Source of the DNA: Cervus elaphus
Lineage: Eukaryota; Chordata; Mammalia; Artiodactyla; Cervidae
Reading direction: 5' to 3'
Assembly (NCBI RefSeq): GCF_910594005.1
Contig: NC_057818.1
Coordinates: forward strand, 53,394,001 to 53,458,000
DNA: 64,000 bases
In this document: one piece after another, positions 48,989-59,841 of the stretch
Layout of the letters: each line of letters begins with the position of its first letter
How positions within the stretch are numbered: the stretch's first letter is position 1
Notes under the pieces: generated by a model
What the model saw: the letters and a program-made list of their open reading frames with translations, nothing else
Database searches by the model: none
Told to the model about the DNA's origin: nothing
Made by a program: the position numbers and the translations under genes

Positions 48989-51900
48989 CTGCGGAAGTAG
49001 GAGGCAGGGGCTAAGGAGCCAGCAGAAATGCTGGAGCGGGGCCTGGAACGCGGGCCGCCGTGCCAACAGCGCAGGCGGACGTACTGGGTGAATGCCTACT
49101 ATGTTAAATGCATGCAGCTTCCTGAGCGTCTGCCTATTCTCGGGCTGGCTTTAGGTACCTCACCCCTCAACCATCCAACATCGTGGGTAATGGAGTGGAG
49201 CTCAGGAGCCGGGCTGCCTGGGGTCGAATCCTGACCATCCTCCCGTTTACAGACGGGAAAGTGAGGCCCCCTAGGCGGCCAGCGACATACACAGTGTATA
49301 TTAACCACACAACCATGATGGTATATGGACTTCTCTGAGATAAGGCGTGCTGATGCCTATTTTCAGAGGAAGAACTGAAACTCACGGAGGAGCAGCCCTT
49401 GCCGACCCCCAGAACCCGGGGGGCTGCCCCTGCTCCCCTTCAGCCGCCGCCAAGGGCCAGCCCCGGAAGCCGCGTGAGGGAACGTGGGCCGCACCTGTGC
49501 CTCGCTTCTGCAGGCGCAGGCGAGTGAGGATCTCCTCGAACTTGGGGTGCTTGCTTAGGTGCGCCAACTTGACATGCACGCCTCCGCGCAGCCCGGTGCC
49601 CAGGTTAGACGGGCAGGTGAGCACGTAGCCCAGGTGCTCGTTCCACATGAACGGGTGGCCGGCTTTCTTGAATATCTCCTCAATCTGAGGTAGGGGGAGA
49701 GGACCCGGGATCAGCGCTGCGGGCGCCCCCAGATACACCCACCACCCGGACAGGGATCCGAGGGACGGGGGTGAGAATGTCGGTGGCGGTAGGACTCCGA
49801 GAGGGCGGAGGCACGAGATTCTCGGGGCAGGGGCCCGACCGCACAAGTGATGGCTGGATTCTGAGGGGACGGGGCCTGAGGACGCCTTGAAGGCGGGTTC
49901 TTGTCCGCGGGGCTTGAGGACAGGGGTGGGGCCGGTTTCCCAAGGGGCGGGGCTTTGGAAAGAGAGGGCGGAGCACCGCTGAGGGGCGTGGCTTCGGCGC
50001 GGGGAGGAGCCGGGTTCCGAGGGGCGAGGGCCCGGAAAGCGGCTGGGAGCGGTCACGTGGAGTCACGCGAGGGCAGGCACCCACCTTCTGCAGCCCCACG
50101 CAGAAGCGGCGGAAAACCTCCTTCATGTTGCCCCCCTTCTCCATGGAGATGACTCGGAGGTGGTCCTCCTCGTTCACCCACACCAGGAAGCTCTTGTTGT
50201 CATTGTGCCTAGCATCGGGCGCAGCGAAAGGTCAGGGAGCCAGCTCCGCGGGAACCCCGTTCCCCTCCCTCTTGCAAACACACGTCCACCGCTAGGGGGC
50301 AGCGGGCCTAAGGGGCACGAGGCCTGAGCATCTCAATCTCAGCAGCTTACACCTTTAAATGTCACAGGACCCGTGAAATCTCGAATCATGGGATCAGTGG
50401 CTTTTAGGGTCTTAATTCTTTGCACAATATTATAGACTGTTAGAATCGCTGAAAAACGGAAACCGAGAATCAGAATTGATAAATCTTCCATGACATTGTG
50501 ACATCGCAGAAGGAGTCCTAGGCTAGAAAACTTTAGAATCTGGAAATGGTTGAAACCATTGAGTCACAAAATCTGACATTAGTGGAACCTGGAAACACTT
50601 AAAATCTTGAAATCTTACAACCTATACTCTCCAAATTGTTTGAAACCGAGGTCCTCAAAACCTTTTAAAGCCTTTGACTATCAGAATCTGGCGGGGGGCG
50701 GGGCAGGGAGGGTGCGGAGTGGTTTCCCTGATAGGTCAGTTGGTAAAGAATCCGCCTGCAATGAAGGAGACCCCGGTTCGATTCCTGGGTCGGGAGGCTC
50801 TGCTGGAGAAGGGATAGGCTACCCACTCTAGTATTCTTGGGCCTCCCTTGTGGCTCAGCTGGTAAAGAATCCGCCTGTAATGTGGGAGACCTGGGTTCTA
50901 TCCCTGGGTTAGGAAGATCCTCTGGAGAAGGGAAAAGCTACCCACTCCAGTATTCTGGCCTGGAGAATGCCAGTCCATAGGGTCACAAAGAGTCGGACAC
51001 CACTGAGCAACTTTCACTTTCATCAGAATCGGGGATTAAAAAATTACTAGAAAGCCCAGCTAGCAACAATAATTAGCAATAAAAATCATGCCAGTGTCCA
51101 GTAGGGATACTTACTATATATTAGACACTTTTCCCAATACTTTGCATAAATTAATCCATTAATCCTCATAAGAACCCCAAGAGCTAGGAATTATCATGAT
51201 CGCGTTTTATAGATGGAGATTTGGGGCAGAGAAACATTAAATTACGTGCCCAAGATCACACAGCTAGTAAGTGGCAGCCCTGGGATTTGAACCTAGTTCA
51301 AATCTGGTTCAAATCTGAGTTTCAAGCTTCTTAAAATGTGACATGCAGACCACAGGGAAGGCAGGGGTGGAGGGCAAGATCACCCTGGAGAATTGCTGTT
51401 ATGGTCTTGACTCTGATGGAGGGTCATGGGACGACTAGAGGAGGCGGGGCAGAAGGGGGGCATTGGGCAAGGGGCCTCACCAGATGCCACGGGCATCGGG
51501 CCAGTCTCGGGCCATGCCTGAAGCCAGCAGCAGCGGGGACACGGGCTTGTCGAACAGGAAGTGGTCGTCGATGAGCTGCTGCTGCTCCTGCTCTGTCATG
51601 CTCTTCAGAGGGTAGTATTTCCCCTTGAACTCGCCCGTCAGGCTGTTGAGGGCTGGTGAGGGGCCACAGGAAGGAGGGGTCAACAGCCTGCTCTACAAGT
51701 GGGCTGCAGAGGCCCTGGGCACCCCACACTGCTGTCCCTCAGGGGCCTGGGCCTTGACCCTGTGGAGGTTCTAAAGGTGTCTAAGCCCAAATTCATGACC
51801 TCCTCCCCCAAAAAACATGCTCCTCCGCTGTCTGCCCAGGCCTGGGAACACCCACACCATGTGCTCAAGACCAAAAACATGGATTCTCCCTTGCCTGCCA

Positions 51901-54900
51901 CCAATTCTCACATCCAGTCAGTCCACCTGCGGGCAATAGTGTGCTGGTGCCCACTCCTGCTGGCTGGTAGGACAGAGTCAAAGTCTCAGGAATCTGGGAG
52001 CCATCAGTAAACAATATTATAGTATATATAGTTATTTGTGTATGTTCATAGGTATTCATAACACATAGTATGTATTATGTGTTGGAGGAGGAAATGGCAA
52101 CCCACTCCAACATTCTTGCTAGTAAAATCTCATGGACAGAGGAGCCCAGCAGGCTACAGTCCATGGATTTGCAAAGAGTCAGACATGACTGAGCAATTGA
52201 GCATACACACACACATATATTATGTACATAATAAATATATAATACATATATGCATTTGTAGATATTCATATCTTCATAAGACATGACAAATATGTGTATA
52301 ATGTATTTCTATAATACACATATTTTAAAATGTTATACATATTTGTTTAATATACTACATAATATGTTCTATATCATATACTACCTACTATATTATATCG
52401 TTAAAAATAAATTACAAAAACTATATTGGGTTGGCAAAAAAATTCGAGTTTTCCTATAACATCTTTTGGAATGAACTTTTTGGCCAACCCAGTATTTAAA
52501 ATGAAGATAGTAAGTACTCAGGACTATCACTTGCTAATTACTTTACTACACTTACTATTTTCTATGTTCTTGAAGTCACCTGTTGTATCTGTGTGGTGGA
52601 AATTCTACATAAGCACATGCTGCTGCACATCTCTTCCCATTACCCCTCTCTGTATGATGTCACGTGGTTAGCTTAAAATTGGCCTCTGTAGGAGAATTTA
52701 CACCAGAGAAATTGGCAGTTGCTGGCTGCAAATCAAGGCTGCTGCTGCTTTTTTTTTTTTTTTAGAGCCAGTTGTTAAACATTTAGCAGAATGACCCACT
52801 CTTTCTCCCCATCCCACTGCTCCCTCACTCCCCAGCCCCACCTGGACCCCAGCAGTTGCCCTTCTATGGCTCTCCTACCTCTGCCCACCATCTGTTCCTC
52901 ACCAGGGGGATCCATGTAAGTCTGAACCTGTACCTTCTCTACTCACCACTCTCCTCTTCCCACAGGGTCAGAGCCAAAGTCCTCCCAACAGCCCACAAAG
53001 CTCTGTACAACCTGGTCACCCCAACACCCATCTGACCTCATTTCCTCCCCTCTCCCCATCACCCACTCAGCTCCAGCAACACTGGTCTCCTTGCTATTCC
53101 TCCAACACACCTTCCCACCCCAGGGCCTTTGCACTGCTGTTCACTGCCTAGATGTCTTCCCAAGGTTGGCTCCTTGTCAAGCATGTCTCAACTCTTTTCC
53201 AACATAGCTACGCACAGTCATTCTGTGCCACAACCCTTGTTTCTTGGCTTCATGGCATTTGGGCATGATTTTATTCTTTTGTTGGTTTCAGTGTTTCCTC
53301 TTATCTCCCTACCACGCTGACAGCTCTGTGAGAGCAGTGACCTTCGTCCATCTTATTCATCATGGGAACCCCAGCTCCCCACACAGGGCCAGAACAACCG
53401 TAAATGTTTGCTGGATGGATGGATGAATAGATGGACGAATGTCAGGACCCTGGCACAGTTGGGTGTTAAATCTTGACAGCATCCCTTAGACCTCCCCCAG
53501 GGGTAATACTGCCGGCTGTCACTCACCAAGCACCTGTGATTATCAAGTTCTTGCAGTGTTTTGGCAAATGGGGGCTCAAGGGGGTCCAGAGCTGGGGTGG
53601 GGCTCTCACCGTCCACAGAGAGTTTCTCCACAGCCCGGCGCTCGCCACGGGAGCAGTGGGGGGGCAGTGCGTAGCCCTTGATGCTGCGGCCCGTGCGGAC
53701 ACGGCTGCTGAGCACATAGTTGGGGTCCAGATCGTCTCCACCCTAGGGAACGGGTGGGAGTCAGGGCAGGGCAGACGATCCTGTGTGCCCTGTCCCCTCC
53801 CCACCAAAATCAGATCTCCCCGGCAGGCCCTCCCAGCCCTCTTGGGCTCTCAGCTGCTTCCTTTGGTTCTTCCCTCCCTGCTGGCCTCTCTCCCCCTCCT
53901 TCCCTGGCTCTGTCTCTCTTTTCTCTCTCTCTCCCCATCTTTATCTCCCTTTCCATCTCTGTGTCTCTGCTTCTCCCTTGACTCCCTGTATGGTTTCTAC
54001 CTGCTTTCCTCTCTCTCTCTCTCTCTCCCCCCAACCCCTATCTCCTTGGCTGTCTTCTGTGTCTGCCTGTCTATCTCTCTTCCCATCCCCCTCTGTTTCT
54101 CTCCATCTGTCTCCGTGTCTCTCTGGGTGTCTCCTCCCCCTCCCCCACCCTGCTCTCCCCCGGGGCGGCTGACCTTGAGGTTCTCATGGTTGAGGTCAGT
54201 CTTGTGCTTGTCCGTGGGTTTGTAGCCCCCATGCCGGTCCTGGATGATGGGGTCAAAGAGTTCCTTGAAAACCACGTAGGACTCCTCATCACCAGCCACA
54301 CAGCCCACAGTCATGATGAAGGGGTGACCTGGGGGGGTCAAAGGGAGGTCAGAGGTGCTTGTCAGCCACAGGGAAGGCCTGGGCTCCTGGGTCCAGTGTA
54401 GACTGTGTGTGCACACGTGTGTGTATGTGTGCGTATGTGCAAGGGAGTTCATTGAGCACCTTGGGTCAGAACTGAGGAGGCTGAGGGTGGGTAGGAATGG
54501 GGAGAGAAGACTGGGGGAGATCGCGGCGGTATCTGGGGGTGGGCGGTAAGAGAAAGGCTGAGCACAGGACAAAGGAGAAAGGAAAGTCTGAGGGGCGAGT
54601 TACTAAAAATGTTACCACGTGAGACTCCCCAAATCAAGGGATCTTCCCCTAAAAATGTTCAGAACCTTGGAGACTATCAGCCCCCCACCAATAAGAAGAG
54701 GCTTTAAAGACCCTCTTGGGCTTCCCTGGTAGTCAAATGGTTAAGACTCAACACTCCCAATGCAGGGGGCCAGGGTTCAATCCCTGGTTGGAGAACTAAG
54801 ATCCTGCAGGCCTTGTGGCCAAAAGAAAAAAACCCTCTTATTTCTCAAGTGGGGAAACAGAGGCCTGAAGAGAAAGGGCCTCTCCCCTCAGTCATGAGTT

Positions 54901-55478
54901 GGGGGCTGAGGCTGGAAGCTGGTCTCCTGCTTAGCCCCACCCGCCCTGGTGGGGTGTTCCTGGAGAAGGAACCCTCCGTCAGAGTCAGAGCGCTCACTCA
55001 GTGCCAGGAGCCGCTCCACATGCCTATGTTTGCCCAACCTGGGTGCCCATTTTTCAGGTGAGGAAACTGAGGCCTGGAAGATGCAATAGCCTCCCTCAGG
55101 GGCGTCTCACATGATGCTCGCACACATTGAGCGAGTGGTTTGCCACCTGCCAGACCCTGTCCCAGGCCCTCACACATTCAACTCATCTGTTTCTCACGGC
55201 AGCCCCATGAGTATGGTCCCCACTTTACAGATGGGAAAACTGAGGCCCACCTCACAGCCCCTGTGACGCCCCCCCGGAGGCCTACCTGGGTTGTCCACAC
55301 CTGTCTGGATGACATCATCCAGAGTGAAACCGGACGGCGTTTCCTTGTCCCGCAGCTTCTTGTACAGCTCAAGGGTCAGCGCCTTGGCCATGTGATTGTT
55401 GTGCTTGCTGAGGTCTGGGTACTCCTCCTCCGGCTTGAAGTTCAGCTTGTGCTTGTTGTGGGTGTTACCGAACGGCAT
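48810..55478 (-). CDS. CKM: CKM, muscle-type creatine kinase (381 residues, spliced)
   Basis: Transfers phosphate between ATP and creatine. Family knowledge: cytosolic dimer, partly bound at the sarcomere M-line. Seven coding exons assemble to 1146 nt, exactly 381 codons plus stop. The N-terminal ATP:guanido kinase domain starts MPFGNTHNKHKLN. Catalytic-domain marks include VNEED (E231, E232, D233), and the reactive cysteine C283 in LTCPSNLGTGLRGG. The C-terminus is DDMIPAQK. All introns are GT-AG and every junction keeps frame. The start has a textbook GCCGCCACCATG context. No truncation or missing catalytic residue is seen. The muscle isoform rather than the brain isoform is supported by the MPFGNTHN start, the upstream muscle control elements and the position beside MARK4. 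Confidence 0.98.
49495..49684 (-). CDS. CKM: CKM exon 7
   Basis: 190 nt. Encodes IEEIFKKAGHPFMWNEHLGY, the C283 loop, and on to LRLQKRGT. Donor ACAG|GTGCGG. Confidence 0.97.
50085..50208 (-). CDS. CKM: CKM exon 6
   Basis: 124 nt. Encodes HNDNKSFLVWVNEEDHLRVI and on to FCVGLQK, with the acidic substrate-positioning triad. Confidence 0.97.
50395..50680. repeat. Degenerate AGAATC-rich sequence in CKM intron 5
   Basis: Repeated GAATC, AAATCTTG and AGAATCTGG words spaced 20-40 bp, similar in style to 790-1070 at the left end. Family unknown. Confidence 0.4.
50722..51030 (+). repeat. Bov-tA dimer
   Basis: Two tRNA-like heads in tandem (GTCAGTTGGTAAAGAATCCGC, then GCTCAGCTGGTAAAGAATCCGC) followed by one shared 3' body ending CACTGAGCAACTTTCACTTTC. 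Confidence 0.92.
51095..51300 (-). repeat. MIR SINE (antisense)
   Basis: TTAATCCATTAATCCTCATA, ATCACACAGCTAGTAAGTGG and GGGATTTGAACCTAG. Confidence 0.85.
51481..51652 (-). CDS. CKM: CKM exon 5
   Basis: 172 nt. Encodes LNSLTGEFKGKYYPLKSMTE and on to MARDWPDARGIW. Acceptor CTCACCAG, donor ATCTG|GTGAGG. Confidence 0.97.
52082..52205 (+). repeat. Bov-tA SINE, 5'-truncated
   Basis: GGAAATGGCAACCCACTCC, ACAGTCCATGGATTTGC and GTCAGACATGACTGAGC, followed by an AT-rich region to 52420. Confidence 0.88.
52424..52496. mobile_element. Mariner-derived miniature inverted-repeat element
   Basis: Starts TATTGGGTTGGCAAAAAAA and ends CTTTTTGGCCAACCCAGTA, near-perfect ~20-bp inverted ends at TA dinucleotides with an internal palindromic tendency. 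Matches the ruminant mariner MITE style. Confidence 0.75.
53610..53742 (-). CDS. CKM: CKM exon 4
   Basis: 133 nt. Encodes GGDDLDPNYVLSSRVRTGRS and on to AVEKLSVD. Contains arginines of the nucleotide site (SSRVRTGR). Confidence 0.97.
53860..54150. repeat. Pyrimidine-rich tract with (CT)n in CKM intron 3
   Basis: CTCTCTCTCTCTCTCTC at about 54010-54027 within a longer C/T tract. In the transcript this is purine-rich, starting about 25 nt after exon 3. Confidence 0.75.
54174..54328 (-). CDS. CKM: CKM exon 3
   Basis: 155 nt. Encodes GHPFIMTVGCVAGDEESY and on to KTDLNHENLK. Donor AAG|GTCAGC. Confidence 0.97.
54405..54440. repeat. Imperfect (TG)n run in CKM intron 2
   Basis: GTGTGTGCACACGTGTGTG and following TGTGCGTATGTG. 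Confidence 0.75.
54716..54830 (+). repeat. CHR-type SINE
   Basis: TTGGGCTTCCCTGGTAGTC, GGTTCAATCCCTGGTTGGAG, ending AAAAGAAAAAAACC. Confidence 0.9.
55010..55260 (-). repeat. MIR/L2-like fragments (antisense)
   Basis: TGAGGAAACTGAGGCCTGG and, after 55130, TTTACAGATGGGAAAACTGAG. Confidence 0.5.
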
Positions 55479-55499
55479 GGTGGCGGCGGTGTGGGGGGC
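55286..55499 (-). CDS. CKM: CKM exon 2 (start codon exon)
   Basis: Acceptor CCCCACCAG, 21 untranslated bases, ATG at 55478-55476, donor CCAG|GTAGGC in phase 1. Encodes MPFGNTHNKHKLNF and on to IQTGVDNP. Confidence 0.96.
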
Positions 55500-55775
55500 C
55501 TGGTGGGGAGGGGTGGAGGGGGGTGTTAGGTCACACCCACAGAGACCAGCTAGAGAGCAGAGCCAGGCCCTGGGGTCAGGCAGGCCTGAGGGAGCCAGGG
55601 GGATCCTCTCTCTGAGCCCGTGCGTCTCTGGGATGTATCACGAGTCTGGGGTTGGGGTCTGAGCTCTGCCTTATCCTGCTGGTGACCCCAGGCTAGTAAC
55701 ATTGCTAGAGACTCAGTTTCTCCAGCTGGAAAAATGGAGGGAGGAACCCCTCAAGCCATAGTAGTAACTGTGATA

Positions 55776-55815
55776 AGATATGATAACTGAAAAAAAAAAA
55801 AGATATGATAACTGA
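55776..55815. repeat. 15-bp direct repeat flanking an A-run
   Basis: AGATATGATAACTGA at 55776-55790 and 55801-55815, separated only by ten A residues. Confidence 0.9.
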
Positions 55816-55824
55816 TAGATAAGA

Positions 55825-56045
55825 GTGTCGGTTCCAGAATCAGGCAGCCTGGCTTTGAATCCCAGCTCTGGTGTGTGACCTTGGGCAACTTGCTTAACCT
55901 CTCTATGCCTCAAAGTAATCACCTGTAAAATGCGGGTAGAATAGCATTCATCTCATGGAGGTGTTGGAAGGATGCGATGAGTTCATTATGTAAAGCACTT
56001 AAAATAGTGCCCGACACACACTAATCATTATTTTGCTAGCTATTG
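55825..56045 (+). repeat. MIR SINE
   Basis: GGCTTTGAATCCCAGCTCTG, GTGTGACCTTGGGCAAC, TAACCTCTCTATGCCTCA and TGTAAAGCACTTAAAATAG; well preserved. Confidence 0.88.
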
Positions 56046-56424
56046 TTGTTATTGTTTTTTGAATTACGAGGAGCTGGTGAGGGTGGAGGATGTCGCTGGG
56101 AATGAGTGTGCGAGCAGAGAAGGGACATTCTCTCTATGAAGATTCTTGGGTGCTCAGTCGAGGGAGGAGAGGCAGGGTGGGAGGGATGGCTGGGGGCCTG
56201 CCCTCACCTCTGCGTGCTGACACTGTCCTGCGGGGCACAGTTAAGACAGAGCTGGGTTCAAATCCCATCTGTGCCATCTCTGGGCTTTGTGACCCTCGGT
56301 CAGCTGCTCAGTCTTTCTGGGCCTCTGTCTTCTGTGAACCGAACCTTCCCCATGGGGTTGCCAGGAGGATTCTTTGAGCTCCAGCATGAAGCCAGGTGAG
56401 CACACCCCAGCATGGAGCTGGGAC

Positions 56425-56620
56425 CTGGTAAAGAACCTGCCTGCCAATGCAGGAGATGTAAGAGATGAGAGTTCACTCCTTGGATCGGGAAGATCTCCTG
56501 GAGGAGGAAATGGCAACCCCTTCCAGTACTCTTGCCTGGAGAATCCCTTGGACAGAAGAGCCTGGTGGGCTAACACTCCATAGCGCCACAAAGAGTCTGA
56601 AGCAACTAGCACGCACACCT
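56425..56620 (+). repeat. Bov-tA SINE
   Basis: CTGGTAAAGAACCTGCCTGC, GGAGGAAATGGCAACCCC, GGACAGAAGAGCCTGGTGGG. Confidence 0.92.
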
Positions 56621-56854
56621 CTAGAAGGGTGGCTGCTGCACTGTTATTATTACTTTTATTCACAAGACCCAGGAGGAGGGAGGCCCCTTTAGCGGTGCTG
56701 GTAGGGACGAGATGCTCATTCCCAGCTCCAGGAATGGGGAGCGGGCGGGACGGTGTGAAGGAGATGGGCATGAGGGTGAGCTGAAGGCCGAGGCATCAGG
56801 CCAAGGGGGCTGGAACCCACGAAAGCCTTTGGAGTTGATGTCCAGGGTGGGGAT

Positions 56855-56960
56855 TTATTTTTAGAATCTGGCAGACTCCTCTCCCCCACCCCCAGCTGCC
56901 ACTCCACCCCCACATTCCAGGGGCTCGGCTTGCACCAAGTCAGCAGGCCAGAGACAGGTG
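56855..56960 (-). promoter_or_regulatory. CKM: Candidate CKM intron 1 muscle enhancer
   Basis: A perfect MEF2 site CTAAAAATAA (56864-56855) with two E-boxes, CAGCTG (56893-56898) and CACCTG (56960-56955), about 0.8 kb into the transcript. The mouse gene has a small intronic enhancer in the equivalent interval. Confidence 0.6.
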
Positions 56961-57676
56961 GGCCAGGGTGGCCGGGAGGACATGCATTCAGGCTTTGGGG
57001 CTCAAGGGCTTTCAACCCAGAAAGGCCCCTTCAGAGCATGTCCCCACCCCCATCTCTTCTGGGGGCACGCCGGGAGAGGGCAGGGAAGCAAGGTGGGGGA
57101 GCCCAAAAGATACCAACAGATGTAACCCAGAGCCCCTCATGCACACACCCCCACGCACCCCCAGGTCGCACGGTAAATGGGCCCACATGTGCACACCTCC
57201 CAGCTCAGGGACACCCGGCATACAGGGGCTCATGCAGGAGCCACGGAAAGTCAGACAGACACAAGGTCACACTGTGCAGAACACAATGGGCCACAAGGTC
57301 ACCAAGGCAAAGAGCCTGACAGGTGATACACAGACACCTCCCACGGCTTACGGCGCCCCGTCCTGGTAACAGACCATCATGAACAAGGCCTGGCCCGCAG
57401 CCCCTTGCAGGGCAGAGACAGCTGGCCGCTGTCAAGGCTCCTTTCCATCCTGGGGTCTCCCCCCAGAACACTTGCCCCCGCGATCACAAGCCACTGCCGG
57501 GAGTCAGGGGCTCCCAGGTGGCGGGGACTCTCTGACACAAGGACCACCTTGCCACACACCAATCCACCTGCACGCGGGGGCATGTGGGAGGCAACGTGCA
57601 AGGCCCCTTCCAGAGACAGTGCGAACTCTGGCTCCCATGGAAGACACTCCACTCTGGACCCTTCCCCGGGCAGTAC

Positions 57677-57730
57677 CTGGCTGGGCGTTAGCTGGAAGGG
57701 GCTGTCTGTATCCCGGAGGCGACACTGACC
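57677..57730 (-). other. CKM: CKM untranslated exon 1
   Basis: Lies about 30 nt below a TATA box and ends at donor CCAG|GTACTG (57677). It splices over about 2.2 kb to the acceptor at 55500, giving a short 5' UTR. The start base is estimated from the TATA spacing. Confidence 0.75.
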
Positions 57731-57754
57731 CAAAGGAAGGGCTTGCAGCCCTGG

Positions 57755-57763
57755 CCTTATATA
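57755..57763 (-). promoter_or_regulatory. CKM: CKM TATA box
   Basis: TATATAAGG on the minus strand, positioned correctly for a focused muscle promoter. Confidence 0.88.
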
Positions 57764-57901
57764 GGGGGGGCCTGGGCCATGTGATTGGCTGGGAGGGGCT
57801 GCCCCTTGGGAGTGGGCCGGAGGGCAGCTGAGCTCTCCACCTCACTGCCCGGGCATCGTGCCCACCCCGAACCCAGGCATGCCTCGCGCCCAGCCCCATA
57901 G

Positions 57902-57911
57902 CCTTGTATGG
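57902..57911 (-). promoter_or_regulatory. CKM: CKM proximal CArG-like box
   Basis: CCATACAAGG about 180 bp upstream of the estimated start. The mouse gene has a CArG at a comparable place that binds SRF (family knowledge). Confidence 0.65.
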
Positions 57912-58495
57912 GCTGCGCCAGGGTCTGGGCCCATAATCCCCCCCGCCACCAAGCTGGTCCCCCGACCAAGTGCTGAGTCGGGCTGGCAGGGACGGCTGGA
58001 CCCCGGCCAGGGCCACGGGATAGTGTCAGAAAACGTCCCAGGCACGTAGAAGTCACCCTCCCCTGGCCCTCTGCTAGGCCACTGCCTCCCCTGAGCCCCC
58101 AGTGGCCTTGACCCCAGCACACAGCAAGTCCTGAGCCCTGTCCCTGGGGAAACCTTGCAATGGCCCCTGAAGGTCAGGTCTTTGGTTTTCCTGCAGAGGA
58201 AAGGCCCCAGAGAGGCTGTGTGACTTGCCTGCTGTCACCCAGCTATAGGGAATGTGTGACCAAGGCCGGGGTGGGAACAGGGGACAGCTGACCCCAGAAG
58301 CCTGTGCTAGGATGCACCTTCCTCCTCGGAAGTGCAGGGGAGGAAAACTGAGGCTGGGCCAAGCTAGGGCGGATCTCACTCAAGGCCAGGTTGAAGGTGG
58401 TGGTCACCCTTCCCACTCCAATCCACCAGCCCAGTGACCCGGGGAGATTTCCGCCGTGGAGGGTACAGGGAGGGACGGCCTGCTGGGAAGGGAGT

Positions 58496-58654
58496 TTATT
58501 TTTAGAGCTCACTGCTGCGATCTCCTCTGGGAGACCCGAGGTGCTGGGGCTGGGGGGGCGTGGGGGCAGGTGTTGGTGGGGTGAGGTCACCACGTGTCCG
58601 GGTTAATTATAACCCAGCGTCTCGGGTGTCCCTTGGCCTCGCCTCCTTACAAGG
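58496..58654 (-). promoter_or_regulatory. CKM: CKM upstream muscle enhancer
   Basis: Reading in gene direction: CArG-like CCTTGTAAGG (58654-58645), A/T-rich TTATAATTAA (58612-58603), left E-box CACGTG (58596-58591), right E-box in CAACACCTGC (core 58572-58567), and MEF2 site CTAAAAATAA (58505-58496). The order and content match the known mammalian MCK enhancer bound by SRF, Six, MyoD/E proteins and MEF2. It sits about 0.77-0.92 kb upstream. Confidence 0.85.
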
Positions 58655-59841
58655 GCAGCCGCGAACTCGGGAGGCCACCCCTAGCCACGGTGGAAGGGGG
58701 CTGGGTGGTAGCTCAGGTCAGGGACGCGCTCAGATCCAGGCTTGATCGGGGACCGCAAGGGCTGAGAAGGAGATCCTGCAGAAATGGGACGGCACAGCGG
58801 GAATGGTGTCCTCGGCCTGGAAGGCACCAAGACTGCAGGATGCACGGATCGGGCAAGTCCAGGGAGCAGGAAATCAGGGAGCACCCAGTATGGAAACAAA
58901 GAAGAGAATGTTCCTTTCCTCTGGAGTTCCTCCCTCCTCCTGGGTCTACCCCACTTCTTCCTAGGCAGGGAGCACTGATCTAGGGAAAAGGGGGCCCTTT
59001 CTGCCTCTCCCGATGTTCCTGGTGGGAGGGGGGCTATTTAGAAAACTTTTCTCCTTGGGGCCTAGTCCCTGATCGCTCCCCTCACTGTCCTGTCCCAGCA
59101 AGGTCAGTGGGTCAAAGCACTCCTTCATAGTTACAGAAACTGAGACCCAGAGAACTAAAAGGAACTGGTCTAGAATCGTTATGCATGTATCATGTCAACA
59201 ATTATTTATTAAGCACTTACTGGGACCCAGCAGAAGATAACCCAAACCCCTGTCCTCATGGAGGTAACATTTTAGTGAGGGTGAACAAGTTGTTATACAT
59301 TTTAATGTTGGGGACAATGGGGCTTTGAAGGAAAGGGACAGAGGGTAAAAGATGCAAGTGACGGGACACAGCGGAGGAGATCAGGTCAGACCTCGCTGGG
59401 GAGGTGACATCCAAGCAGAGACCAGAGGGAGCCAGCCATGTGGATATCTGGAAGGGGGACAGCAGGTGCAAAGGCCCTGAGGTGGGAGTGGCTTGGCATG
59501 TCAGAGAGACAGGGAGGAGGCTGGAGCAGATGGAGGGGAGAGTGGGAGGAAGAAGATGAGGTTGGAGGGGGGCCAGGAGCAGATCTGTAGGGTCCTAGGG
59601 CTCTGATGGGAGTCCCTGAGGGTTGTGAGCAAAGGAGAGACAGGATCCAGCCACGTCACACACAGCCCAGCCCCCGGGGCCCCTAATAACCCCTTGTGTG
59701 GACATCTGACATTCCTCTTGGCCACAGAGCATCCGAAGCCCTTTCTACATTGAGGGAGTTCCCCACCCTTTGACCACCTCCTTTGGAGAAGCCCAAATGT
59801 CAGAAACTCAGTTTCCCAGAACCCTTTGCAGCAATGGTTCG

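Noticed and set aside
49382..50056. 224-codon minus-strand frame over CKM exon 7 and intron 6
   Set aside because: The intron part is open only by composition. The AG|ATTGAG acceptor at 49685 and CKM homology define the true exon.
50722..51030. tRNA genes suggested by GGTTCGATTCC-like B boxes
   Set aside because: They belong to tRNA-derived Bov-tA SINE heads with SINE bodies attached; no complete tRNA cloverleaf with intact arms was found.
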